Part shown: piece after piece, positions 1 to 8,992 of the stretch
Numbering within the stretch: the stretch's first letter is position 1
How the letters are laid out: every line of letters begins with the position of its first letter
From: Janthinobacterium fluminis
Lineage (GTDB): Bacteria; Pseudomonadota; Gammaproteobacteria; Burkholderiales; Burkholderiaceae_D
DNA: 54,707 bases
Reading direction: 5' to 3'
NCBI RefSeq assembly: GCF_028595325.1
Contig: NZ_JAQQXR010000018.1
Location: 1-54,707, forward strand
Position numbers and translations under genes: made by a program
Notes under the pieces: generated by a model
The model's input: only the letters and a program-made list of their open reading frames with translations
Database searches by the model: none
What the model was told of the DNA's origin: nothing

Positions 1-708
1 GGCCGGGGCCGGGGCCGGCGCGATGGCGGGCGGCGCCGCCTCGGCGGGCGCCGGCGCGGCCGGTGCGGCGGCGCCCGCCGCTGCCGGCACGGAAATGAGC
101 GGCACCGAAGGCGATTGCAGCGGCGCCAGTTCCTGGCCCGGCTTGATCAGCGTGGTTTCGACCGAGGCCACGGCGGCGGACGCGGCCGGCGCGCTGGCGG
201 CGGCCGGCGCGGCTTCCTTGTCGGCGGCGGCGAACATGGCCGGCGACACATAGCCGAGCTTGTAGGCGACCAGCGCGGCGGCGACGGCCGCGACGACGGC
301 CGCGACGATCCACACGGCCGGCTTGGTCGAGGAGCGCTGCGTCAGCGACGGAAAGCGCGCCTCGGAGAACGAGGCGGAAATTTCCCGCCGCGGCGGCGCC
401 GCTTCGGCGCTCGGCTCGGGATTGACCTCAATCATCGCCACCAGCGGCGCGGCGTCCAGCTTGACCACCTTCGCGTAGGCGCGCACGAAGCCGCGCACCA
501 CGGCCAGGTTCGGCAAGGCGGCGAAATCGCCCTCTTCCAGCGCGCTGACCTGGCGCGGTGCCAGCTTCAGCAGGTCGGCGACGTTTTCCACGCTCCAGCC
601 CATCGCTTCGCGCTGCGCCTTCAATTGTGCTCCGGGCGCCTCCAGGTTGCCCTGGGACTGCGGCTGTTGTGCCCACTCTGAATTCATTGGTATCCCTGTC
701 TCACTCAT
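1..708 (-). CDS. rodZ: RodZ-like cell-shape protein (C-terminus cut by window edge)
   Basis: About 236 residues are visible before the reading frame leaves the window. The N-terminal cytoplasmic part (residues about 26-90) is a Cro/CI-type helix-turn-helix of the HTH_25 kind (GAQLKAQREAMGWS, then LKLAPRQVSALEEGDF). A single transmembrane helix follows at about 131-149, then an Ala/Pro-rich periplasmic linker. This is the RodZ architecture, in which the HTH domain binds MreB filaments and the membrane segment anchors the elongasome. The C-terminal DUF4115 domain would lie outside the window. I chose the ATG at 708, which overlaps the end of pilW by 8 bases. An in-frame ATG at 687 is the alternative. 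The order ndk-rlmN-pilW-rodZ is usual in Betaproteobacteria. Confidence 0.8.
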   Translation of the reverse strand, partial: MSETGIPMNSEWAQQPQSQGNLEAPGAQLKAQREAMGWSVENVADLLKLAPRQVSALEEGDFAALPNLAVVRGFVRAYAKVVKLDAAPLVAMIEVNPEPSAEAAPPRREISASFSEARFPSLTQRSSTKPAVWIVAAVVAAVAAALVAYKLGYVSPAMFAAADKEAAPAAASAPAASAAVASVETTLIKPGQELAPLQSPSVPLISVPAAAGAAAPAAPAPAEAAPPAIAPAPAPA

Positions 709-1521
709 CAAACGCCCCACGTTGATAAGCAGCATATTCGGGCGAGGCGGAATGATGGCGGCGCAACTGCGTCACCATGCTGGCTTCCGCGCCCGCATCA
801 CCGAGATGATGCTGCACCTTGATCCCGAGCCACAGCACGTCGGCCGTCAGACTCTCTAATTTCGCCAGCTTCGTCAGCCGGGCAATGAACAATCCGGCGC
901 GCGCGTAGTCGCGCCGTTCGTAATAGACCCGCGCCAGGTTGGCGTTGGTCGCCGGCGCATCCGGCGTGGCCTTCAGGGCCAGCAGCAGATAGCGCTCGGC
1001 GCCGGCGTTGTCGCGGCTCTTCAGGCTGCACGCGCCGGCGTTGTTGTAAGCCTGGCCCGGCGTCGCATAGGCCGGATTGCGCAGCGCCGCGTCGAAGTGC
1101 GCGAAAGCCTCGGCGGCGCGGCCGTTCTGGCACAGGAAATAGCCGTAATTATTGCTCAGGTCAGCCTGCTGCGGCGCCAGTTTCAACGCCCGCAGGAAAT
1201 TATCCTCGGCCAGGCCGGTCTGGCCCATGCCCATGTAGATGAGGGCGCGCACGCCGTAGGCGTCGGCCAGGTCCGGCTCGGCCTGTAGGGCCTGCTTGAT
1301 TTCGTCGAGGGCCACTTCCAGCTGGCCCTGCTCGTAATAGCCGACCGCCAGTTGCAGGCGGATCGCCGCGCGCTTTTGCGCCGCCGACTGGTCCGACGCG
1401 GTCGCCAGCTCGGCCTTGCCGCTCTGGCCCGCCCCCACCGCGCCCGCCGCACAGCCGCCCAGCAGCCAGGCCAGGCAGCAGCCGGCCAGCGCCAGTGAGC
1501 AACGGTGAGCGAGGCGCCGCA

Positions 1522-1522
<1 letters not shown>
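701..1522 (-). CDS. pilW: Type IV pilus biogenesis/stability lipoprotein PilW (PilF)
   Basis: This 273-residue outer-membrane lipoprotein has a signal peptide ending in the lipobox LLGGC, with the lipidated Cys at about 24. The rest is made of tetratricopeptide repeats, for example YYEQGQLEVALDEIKQAL followed by an AEDNFLRALKLAPQ repeat. PilF/PilW family pilotins help the PilQ secretin multimerise and stabilise type IV pili. Length and repeat layout match the family. Its ATG overlaps the rlmN stop by one base (TGATG), so the two are likely translationally coupled. RodZ starts inside its last codons. Naming differs between genera (PilF in Pseudomonas, PilW in Neisseria). Confidence 0.88.
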
Positions 1523-2694
<1,172 letters not shown>

Positions 2695-2713
2695 AATCTT
2701 TTTCAAAACAATT

Positions 2714-2753
2714 CTAAAAATCCGTTTCCGCGCGCGCGGCGCGGCGGAAACGG
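2714..2753 (-). terminator. Rho-independent terminator after ndk
   Basis: A 10-bp perfect stem pairs 2722-2731 (CCGTTTCCGC) with 2744-2753 (GCGGAAACGG). Read on the minus strand it is followed by an A and a run of five Ts (2716-2720). It lies 26 bases beyond the ndk stop and about 20 bases before the rlmN start, so it probably reduces read-through from ndk into rlmN. Confidence 0.7.
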
Positions 2754-2779
2754 GGTACTTCAGTCAAACCGGGTGCAAC

Positions 2780-3196
2780 TTAGGCTGCGAAGCCTGGGAA
2801 GAAGTAAGCGATTTCCACTTTAGCGGCGTCGACGGCGTCGGAACCGTGCACGGCGTTGGCATCGATCGATTCAGCGAAATCGGCGCGGATCGTGCCTTTT
2901 TCTGCTTTCTTCGGATCGGTTGCGCCCATCAGGTCGCGGTGGGCCAGAACGGCGTTTTCGCCTTCCAGGGCCTGGATCATGACAGGGCCGGAAACCATGA
3001 AGTCAACCAGGTCCTTGAAGAAGCCGCGCTCTTTGTGCGCTGCGTAGAAGCCTTCAGCTTCTTCGCGCGACAGCTGGGTCATGCGGGCGGCGACGATCTT
3101 CAGGCCAGCGCCTTCGAAGCGGCTGTAGATTTGACCGATCACGTTTTTAGCGACTGCGTCTGGTTTGATGATCGACAGGGTGCGTTCGATTGCCAT
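2780..3196 (-). CDS. ndk: Nucleoside-diphosphate kinase
   Basis: Ndk transfers the gamma phosphate from NTPs to NDPs through a phosphohistidine and balances cytoplasmic nucleotide pools. The 138-residue protein opens with the family signature ERTLSIIKPDAVAKN and carries the catalytic histidine at about 117 in NAVHGSDA. It is a few residues shorter at the C-terminus than E. coli Ndk (143). The chosen ATG at 3196 has a TGGAG ribosome site 7 bases upstream. The frame continues 19 codons further, but that part is AT-rich untranslated leader. It is divergent from the YccA-like gene across a 230-base gap. Confidence 0.97.
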   Translation of the reverse strand: MAIERTLSIIKPDAVAKNVIGQIYSRFEGAGLKIVAARMTQLSREEAEGFYAAHKERGFFKDLVDFMVSGPVMIQALEGENAVLAHRDLMGATDPKKAEKGTIRADFAESIDANAVHGSDAVDAAKVEIAYFFPGFAA

Positions 3197-3358
3197 TTGT
3201 GAAAACTCCAATAAAAAGAAAGGTTTAAAACAAGAAATTGATAACTCAATCAACCTTTGATTTTACCATACAACACCCCCACCAACCGATAAACAGCCGC
3301 ATTCGCAGGCCGCAAGGGGGCCAAAAACCGGGTTTAATTGATTCTTAAGCTAGATTTT

Positions 3359-3386
3359 TTGTGAAAAGCGGCGAGCGTGCTATGCT
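3359..3386 (+). promoter_or_regulatory. Candidate sigma70 promoter of the yccA-like gene
   Basis: TTGTGA (3359-3364) and TATGCT (3381-3386) are separated by 16 bases, in an AT-rich stretch 40 bases before the start codon. A GGAGG ribosome site at 3418-3422 precedes the ATG at 3427. Assigned by eye. Confidence 0.45.
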
Positions 3387-3426
3387 TGGAGCATGCAGTA
3401 AACTGATCCAATGACTCGGAGGCATT

Positions 3427-4113
3427 ATGAACCAAAATATCCAACGCACCTACGACCTAAGCGGCGGCATGCAGCAAGTGCGCCATCGCGTACTGCGCAA
3501 CACCTACTGGCTGCTGGCGCTGTCGATGATTCCGACCGTGCTGGGCGCCTTCATCGGCGTGCAGATGCACCTGCCTATGCTGCGCGGCGGCATGGGCATG
3601 ATTCTGTTCATGGCGGTGGCATTCGGCTTCATCTACGCGATTGAAAAAACCAAGAACTCCGGCCTGGGCGTGGCGGTGCTGCTGGGCTTCACCTTCTTCA
3701 TGGGCCTGATGCTGACCCCCATCCTGACGCGCACGCTGGGTTACGCGAACGGCGGCATGCTGATCATGACCGCGTTCGGCGGCACGGCGACGATCCTGGC
3801 CGTGATGGCTTCGATCGCCACCGTCTCCAAGCGCGATTTCTCGCAGATGGGCAAATGGCTGTTCGCCGGCGTCATCGTGCTGTTGCTGGCCTCCGTCGCC
3901 AACATCTTCCTGGGCATGTCGGCGCTGTCGATCGTGATCTCGGTGATGGCAATCGGCATCTTCTCGGCCTACATCCTGTACGACGTGCAGCAGATCATCA
4001 ACGGCGGCGAAACGAACTACATTTCCGCCACGCTGAGCATCTACCTCGACGTCTACAACATCTTCACCAGCCTGCTTTCGCTGCTGGGCATCGGCGGCGG
4101 CAGCCGCGACTAA
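3427..4113 (+). CDS. Bax inhibitor-1/YccA family membrane protein
   Basis: This 228-residue polytopic inner-membrane protein has about seven hydrophobic segments, starting near residues 27-45, with short loops. It ends in a Gly-rich tail (LLGIGGGSRD). The segment SAYILYDVQQIINGGE and the late motif YLDVYNIFTSLLSLLG are hallmarks of the BI-1/YccA (UPF0005) family. In E. coli, YccA is a substrate and modulator of the FtsH protease. Other members affect calcium or proton leak. A GGAGG ribosome site precedes the start and an intrinsic terminator follows the stop. The family is clear; the physiological role here is inferred only. Confidence 0.92.
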   Translation: MNQNIQRTYDLSGGMQQVRHRVLRNTYWLLALSMIPTVLGAFIGVQMHLPMLRGGMGMILFMAVAFGFIYAIEKTKNSGLGVAVLLGFTFFMGLMLTPILTRTLGYANGGMLIMTAFGGTATILAVMASIATVSKRDFSQMGKWLFAGVIVLLLASVANIFLGMSALSIVISVMAIGIFSAYILYDVQQIINGGETNYISATLSIYLDVYNIFTSLLSLLGIGGGSRD

Positions 4114-4129
4114 GCGCCCTGCCCCTCCC

Positions 4130-4158
4130 AAAAAAGCCGACCCCGTCGGCTTTTTTTT
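4130..4158. terminator. Bidirectional intrinsic terminator between convergent genes
   Basis: The stem GCCGAC (4136-4141), loop CCC and GTCGGC (4145-4150) is flanked by an A-run on the left and eight Ts on the right. It can therefore stop transcription of the YccA-like gene (plus strand) and of the JmjC-like gene (minus strand, stop at 4183). Confidence 0.85.
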
Positions 4159-4182
4159 CGCCCACAGAATCGGGGCGCCCCG

Positions 4183-5214
4183 TCAAAAATCGTGCTTGCT
4201 TGGGTAATTGCTGTAGAAGTCGTTGTCCCAACGAAAGTTCGTGAAGGCGACCGTCGCCGACACGTCCAGGCCCTCGACGAAATGCCAGCACCCCACGGGC
4301 AGGAAGAGGATTTCGCCCGGCTCCAGCACGCACTCCAGCACTTGCACGTCGGCCGCCAGCGGAAAGCGCTGCAAGTCGATATTGCGCCCGTCCAGCGGGG
4401 TGAAGCAGTGGCGCTGGTTGTACATCCGACTCACTTCGCAGGCCGGGATGATGCGCAGGCGTTTGCGCCCGAGCACCTGGGCCATGAAGTTGTTGGTCAG
4501 GTCATGGTGGAAGGGCGTGACGGTGCCGGCCGGCCCGAGCCAGAAGAAGCCGCGCGGCTGCGCCTCCCGCTTCAGATACTCCGGCAGTTGCCCGATGTCA
4601 TCCCACAGCTCCGTCAGCGCCTGCCGGTTCAGCGAGTCGTTATTGGCCGTCATGTAAAAATCGTTGGTGTGGCCGGCTTGGCGCACCAGGTCGACGTAGT
4701 CGCCGAAAGCCATCTTGCGCTTGTGGGCGATGCTGTTCATTTCATAGTCCTGGTCGGCGTCGCGGCCGAACTGCACCTCGACTTCGCGGCCGGCATAGCC
4801 TTCCTTGAAATAGTCGAGATTCCATTTCGCCATCGCCGGCCAGTCGTCCATCATGCCGGTGATGATGACCGGCTCGTTGCGGCGGTAATAGTCGGACAGG
4901 AATTGCTCGGTCGACAGGCGGTGGCGGCGCTCGATCCGCGGCTCGCCCAGACGGTTCAGCTTGCGATAGATGTCGATCACCCAGTCGCGCTTGGCCAGCC
5001 GGCTCTTCAGCCGCACGGCGCCCTCGATATAGGGGCTGCGCAGCGCCTGCTCAATCTCGGCGAGGGCGTCGCCCTCGGCGATGCCGGCCTGCAGTAAAAC
5101 AGGCATCAGGCCGGCCGGATGGCTGCCCAGTATCAGATTCTCGGCGATCCAGCGTCGCCATTCATGGCTCAACTCATTTGGCGGCGCACTTGGCGCCGCG
5201 CGCAGACGGTACAT
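4183..5214 (-). CDS. Cupin-8/JmjC-like Fe(II)/2-oxoglutarate oxygenase family protein
   Basis: The 343-residue protein has a double-stranded beta-helix domain in its C-terminal two thirds, starting near residue 100. The iron ligands are visible: HxD in PFHHDLTNN (His236, Asp238) and the distal histidine in GCWHFVEG (about 311). The downstream Lys-Arg pair in GRKRLRI and the segment EPGEILFLPVGCWH match the cupin-8/JmjC fold of the FIH-1 type. Such enzymes hydroxylate proteins or small molecules; the substrate here is unknown. The first 100 residues are helical and unassigned. GAGGAGGAG lies 6 bases before the ATG. It appears monocistronic. It is divergent from nothing close and converges on the YccA-like gene. 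Confidence 0.8.
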   Translation of the reverse strand: MYRLRAAPSAPPNELSHEWRRWIAENLILGSHPAGLMPVLLQAGIAEGDALAEIEQALRSPYIEGAVRLKSRLAKRDWVIDIYRKLNRLGEPRIERRHRLSTEQFLSDYYRRNEPVIITGMMDDWPAMAKWNLDYFKEGYAGREVEVQFGRDADQDYEMNSIAHKRKMAFGDYVDLVRQAGHTNDFYMTANNDSLNRQALTELWDDIGQLPEYLKREAQPRGFFWLGPAGTVTPFHHDLTNNFMAQVLGRKRLRIIPACEVSRMYNQRHCFTPLDGRNIDLQRFPLAADVQVLECVLEPGEILFLPVGCWHFVEGLDVSATVAFTNFRWDNDFYSNYPSKHDF

Positions 5215-5289
5215 ATTGTCTCCTCCTCGACATTGAAAAAGCGGCGGGCATGATCGCCATGCCCGCCGCCCTCACCTGGCGTTCAATGC

Positions 5290-7023
5290 TTAATGCACCT
5301 TCCAGACCTCGGTGGCCAGGGCGCCGTTGGCGTCACCGTCCAGCTCCCACGAGAAGGCGCCGCGCAAGCCCTGGTCTTTGACGTACTGGACCTTGGTGGC
5401 GATGACGGTGGCGTCGTCGTAACTCCACCACTGGCCGCCCGCGCCGGTGTACAGGTACAGTTGCTTGGTCACCGGGTGATAGTAGCGCGTCCCGGTCTTG
5501 TTCACCAGCACCTTGTAGTCCTCGAAGCCGACTTCATAGGTGCCGGCAGCGCCGGCGGTGCCGGTCTGGTACAAGCCGTCGCCGTTCGGGCCGGGCGGCA
5601 CGCCGGTCCAGCCACGGCCGTAGAACGGTATACCCAGCAGCAACTTATTGCGCGGCACGCCGGCGTTGATCATGTACTGGATCGCCCGGTCGGCGACGTA
5701 CTCACGCGCCACGCCCACCGAGATGTCGGCCGGATCGGCGTACAGATGCGCGTTGAAGTTCGTCGTCTTGTCCCACGCACCATGGAAGTCGTAGGTCATG
5801 AGGTTGATCCAATCCATGTACTGCGAGTACAAGGCCGGCTCGGTGTTGTCGATCTTGTCCTTGCCGGCACCGACGGCGGCCGTCAACAGGTAGCGCTTGT
5901 TCTCCGCCGCCCCCAGTGCATCGAGCTGCGCGCGGAATTCGGCCATCAACAAGGTGAAGTTGTGCTTGTCGGCCGGATTGACGGTGTTGTACGGCTGGCC
6001 GCCGCCGACCGGGTACTCCCAGTCGACATCGATACCGTCGAAGATGCCCTTGGCCACGCCCGCGCCGCCACGTCCGCCCTGCACCGGCAAATTCCCCTTC
6101 AGGTAGATATTGATGCAGGAACTTACCATTTGCTTGCGCAGGGCGTCCGTTGCCGAACCCGCCGAGAAATTCTTCGACCAGCTCCAGCCGCCCAGGGAAA
6201 TGATGATTTTCAGTTTAGGATGCAGCGCCTTCAGTTTTTTCAACTGCAGGAAGTTGCCCGACAGTGGAGCATCCCACGGAATGGCCTGGCCGTCGACGGT
6301 GCGCTTCGGCGTGCGGATGTAATCGGCCTCGGCGTCGCCGCCTGTGCCCGCATCCGGCGAATTCGGATTGCTCGCGCCCGTCTCGGTCTTGGTGATCATG
6401 CCGCATTCATAGCCGCCGTTTTTCGCGTAGATATTGCCGAAGGCGTAGTTGATGAAGGTCAGCTTGTCGGCCACGCCGCTGCTGTGGACGTTGGCCACTT
6501 CATAGTCGCGCCCATACACGCCCCACTGCGCGAAATAGGAACCCACTTCCCTGCCGGCTGGCGTTGGCGTTGGCGTTGGCGTCGGGGTCGGGGTCGGCGT
6601 TGGCGTTGGCGTCGGGGTCGGCGTTGGCGTCGGGGTTGGAGTTGGCGTCGGGGTCGGCGTCGGGGTTGGTGTCGGTGTCGGTGTCGGGGTTGGTGTCGGC
6701 GTCGGGGTTGGCGTCGGCGTGTCGCAGGTGCCGCCGGCACCCCACAGGCTAGGCGCCGCCACCGGATTCCAACCCGCACCGAGATGATCCGTTTGCGTTA
6801 CCAAGGCCGTGTAATTCGAACCGAGGTAACTGACCACGGTGCCGGCAGTGTAGGTTCCACCATCCTGCCAGGGTGGGCAGGATGCCACTGTCGCCGCCAG
6901 CGTTTTCGCCTGGCTGACCGGGGCGTCCGTGCCTCCGCCACCACCGCAAGCGGCCAGAATGCCGCCGCTTGAGATGCAAAGCACCATATTCCTGATCGCA
7001 TTTTTTAAGATGTGATTTTCCAC
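5290..7023 (-). CDS. GH18 chitinase, lipoprotein with chitin-binding module
   Basis: This 577-residue secreted enzyme should hydrolyse beta-1,4-linked N-acetylglucosamine polymers. A lipoprotein-type signal ends at LAAC (Cys about 26), followed by a Gly run. Residues about 49-100 form a CBM5/12 chitin-binding module (CPPWQDGGTYTAGTVVSY ... SLWGAGGTC). A Pro-Thr linker covers about 102-154 and a GH18 barrel 156-577. The catalytic motif FDGIDVDWEYP is intact, with the proton-donor Glu near 334; LMTYDFHGAWD and GIPFYGRGW are further GH18 signatures. The start is GTG, chosen because GGAGGAGA sits 4 bases upstream (7028-7035). The gene stands alone between a JmjC-like gene and rlmD. Confidence 0.93.
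   Translation of the reverse strand: MENHILKNAIRNMVLCISSGGILAACGGGGGTDAPVSQAKTLAATVASCPPWQDGGTYTAGTVVSYLGSNYTALVTQTDHLGAGWNPVAAPSLWGAGGTCDTPTPTPTPTPTPTPTPTPTPTPTPTPTPTPTPTPTPTPTPTPTPTPTPTPTPTPAGREVGSYFAQWGVYGRDYEVANVHSSGVADKLTFINYAFGNIYAKNGGYECGMITKTETGASNPNSPDAGTGGDAEADYIRTPKRTVDGQAIPWDAPLSGNFLQLKKLKALHPKLKIIISLGGWSWSKNFSAGSATDALRKQMVSSCINIYLKGNLPVQGGRGGAGVAKGIFDGIDVDWEYPVGGGQPYNTVNPADKHNFTLLMAEFRAQLDALGAAENKRYLLTAAVGAGKDKIDNTEPALYSQYMDWINLMTYDFHGAWDKTTNFNAHLYADPADISVGVAREYVADRAIQYMINAGVPRNKLLLGIPFYGRGWTGVPPGPNGDGLYQTGTAGAAGTYEVGFEDYKVLVNKTGTRYYHPVTKQLYLYTGAGGQWWSYDDATVIATKVQYVKDQGLRGAFSWELDGDANGALATEVWKVH
6558..6718 (-). repeat. Hexanucleotide tract encoding the Pro-Thr linker of the chitinase
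   Basis: About 26 imperfect tandem copies of a 6-base unit (ACC/CCG-type codons for Thr-Pro) encode the linker between the chitin-binding and catalytic domains. The units vary at third positions, mixing GGCGTT, GGGGTC and GGTGTC on the plus strand. Length variation in multiples of six would keep the frame. Confidence 0.85.
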
Positions 7024-7485
7024 TGTGTCTCCTCCATAGGTTTTGTGGAAGCCCGACTGCGCGGGTTACTTCCAAATTGAAAGTGATGTCTGTCCATTCC
7101 TTCCATAACTACGTCTTACCGAAGTCGAGCATGCTGCTGAAAAAATGGGCAGTCAAGTGGTTTTAAAGTGGCATCAAAACCTGTAATACCAGCTCAGAAA
7201 CAAACGTGTTCGGAAGAAAAACTATGGATGAGAAGGCAAGAAAATCCAGCGAACATGATGCTCGCGTCACGTAAAGCTTGCAGCCTGGCTAGTTTCCGCA
7301 GGGGCAAATCGGGACAAAAACTGAAGGAGGGAGAAAGGCAGATGGCACGCAGTGGCCTGCGCGCATGAAAATCAAAAATTGACAAAAAACATACCAATTT
7401 CTTAGCGGATTTGAAGTGGTATTAGCAGGTTTTCAAGCCGCGCAGGGCGCGGGCGGCCTGCGCGGCCGCCCGGCCAAGGCCGGCC
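7024..7485. other. Non-coding interval between chitinase and rlmD
   Basis: These 462 bases are more AT-rich than their surroundings. I find no convincing gene: short open frames at 7168-7368 (+) and 7194-7397 (-) have no ribosome site and no recognisable protein. The part next to 7024 must contain the chitinase promoter and leader. Near rlmD there is a GC-rich hairpin at 7451-7471 (8-bp stem GGGCGGCC/GGCCGCCC) without a clear T-run, possibly the 3' end of the rlmD transcript. Confidence 0.6.
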
Positions 7486-8826
7486 TTACGCCAACTCGAA
7501 CACCGCCATCGATTCGACGTGCGAGGTGTGCGGGAACATATTGACCACGCCTGCCTGCTTGAGCACGTAGCCGGCTTCCAATACCAGGATGCCGGCGTCG
7601 CGCGCCAGCGTCGACGGACTGCACGAGACGTAGACGATACGCTTGGGCAGCATGTCGGGGCGGGCCAGGCGCAGGCCCGCCAGCGCCTGGCACAGGGCCA
7701 TGGCGCCGTCGCGCGGCGGGTCAACCAGCATGCGGTCGAACTTGCCCAGGGCGATCAAGTCCTCGGTCGTGACTTCAAACAGGTTGCGGGTCGAGAACGA
7801 GGTCTTGGCCGACAGGCCGTTCGCCCGGGCGTTTTCCAAGGCACGTTCGGTCAGCGTGGTGCTGCCTTCGATGCCGACGACTTCGCTGCCCTGGGTGGCC
7901 AGCGGCAAGGTGAAGTTACCCAGGCCGCAGAACAGGTCGGCGACGCGGTCTTGCGGCTCCACGGCCAGCAGGCGCAGGGCCTTGGCCACCAGCACGCGGT
8001 TGATGTGGTGGTTGACCTGGGTAAAGTCGACGGGCTTGAACGGCATCTTGACGCCGAATTCCGGCAGCAGGTAATACAGCTCCTTGTCCAAGGGGTAGAA
8101 AGGCACGGCCGTTTCCGGCCCCTTCACCTGCAACCACCACTGCACGTCCCACTCGTCGGCGAAAGCCTTGAGCTTGACTTCGTCGTCGGCCGTCAACGGC
8201 GCCATGATGCGCAACACCATCGCCGTCGTCACTTCGCCGACGGCCAGTTCGATCTGCGGCATCTGCTCGAAAATCGACAGCGAGCCAATCAGGCCGCGCA
8301 GCGGCAGCAGCATCGCCGACACGTGCGGCGGCAAAATTTCGCAGCTGCTCATGTCGGCGACGAAGGCGGATTTCTTTTCATGGAAGCCGACCAGCACCGT
8401 GTCTTTCTTTTTCACGTGGCGCACCGACAGGCGCGCGCGGTAGCGGTAGCCCCAGGTCGGGCCGTACATCGGACGCATCACGGTATCCGGCCGCACCTTG
8501 CCGATGTGCCACAGGTTGTCTTCCAGTACGCGCTGTTTGATGGCGACCTGGGCCGACGGCTCCAAGTGTTGCATCGAGCAGCCGCCGCAGATGTCGAAAT
8601 GCACGCATTTCGGCTTGACCCGCAGCGACGATTCGCGGTGCAGCTCGGTCATGCGCGCCGCTTCCCAGTTTTTCTTTTTCTTGAAGGTGACAAAGCTGAC
8701 GCGCTCGCCCGGCAAGGCGCCCTCGACAAATACCACCTTGCCCGGCGTGCCGTCTTCGTTGTGCAAATGGCCGACGCCACGGGCGTCCATGTCGAGCGAT
8801 TCGATTTCGATGATATTTTCTTGCAT
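7486..8826 (-). CDS. rlmD: 23S rRNA (uracil(1939)-C5)-methyltransferase RlmD
   Basis: RlmD is a TrmA/RumA-family SAM-dependent enzyme that makes m5U1939 in 23S rRNA. The N-terminal TRAM domain (residues 1-60) is followed by iron-sulfur ligands in CVHFDICGGC and the fourth Cys in MSSCEIL. The methyltransferase core shows ADLFCGLGNFTLPLA, the DPPRDGA motif and the catalytic cysteine in VYVSCSPSTLARD. The start was placed at the ATG at 8826 (MQENIIEIE), giving 446 residues. The frame extends 37 codons upstream, but that part reads like GC-rich leader and does not fit the TRAM start. It lies downstream of rpoS, separated by a terminator-like hairpin. Confidence 0.95.
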   Translation of the reverse strand: MQENIIEIESLDMDARGVGHLHNEDGTPGKVVFVEGALPGERVSFVTFKKKKNWEAARMTELHRESSLRVKPKCVHFDICGGCSMQHLEPSAQVAIKQRVLEDNLWHIGKVRPDTVMRPMYGPTWGYRYRARLSVRHVKKKDTVLVGFHEKKSAFVADMSSCEILPPHVSAMLLPLRGLIGSLSIFEQMPQIELAVGEVTTAMVLRIMAPLTADDEVKLKAFADEWDVQWWLQVKGPETAVPFYPLDKELYYLLPEFGVKMPFKPVDFTQVNHHINRVLVAKALRLLAVEPQDRVADLFCGLGNFTLPLATQGSEVVGIEGSTTLTERALENARANGLSAKTSFSTRNLFEVTTEDLIALGKFDRMLVDPPRDGAMALCQALAGLRLARPDMLPKRIVYVSCSPSTLARDAGILVLEAGYVLKQAGVVNMFPHTSHVESMAVFELA

Positions 8827-8934
8827 AGCGATCAATAGGTAAAAGTGGGCCGGGCGGCCCGACAGCGGCAGGGGGAGGCACGATGCCGTCGCCGCGAGCG
8901 GGGCGTATGATAGCAGATGCGGCTTTGCGGCAAG

Positions 8935-8956
8935 CAAAAAGCTGGCGGCCGGCCAG
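8935..8956 (-). terminator. Candidate intrinsic terminator downstream of rpoS
   Basis: On the minus strand the stem CTGGC/GCCAG (8952-8956 with 8942-8946) has a 5-base loop and is followed by C and five Ts (8936-8940). It lies 37 bases after the rpoS stop. The stem is short but GC-rich. Confidence 0.55.
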
Positions 8957-8992
8957 GGTGCGGCGGGGCGGCTGGGACGCCGTCCCGCCGCC

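Noticed and set aside
6558..6718. Tandem short repeats considered as a CRISPR array or non-coding satellite
   Set aside because: Units are 6 bases, without spacers, and read in frame as the Pro-Thr linker of the chitinase.
7168..7397. Short open frames on both strands in the chitinase/rlmD gap
   Set aside because: No ribosome site, no domain and overlapping each other; composition is like non-coding DNA.
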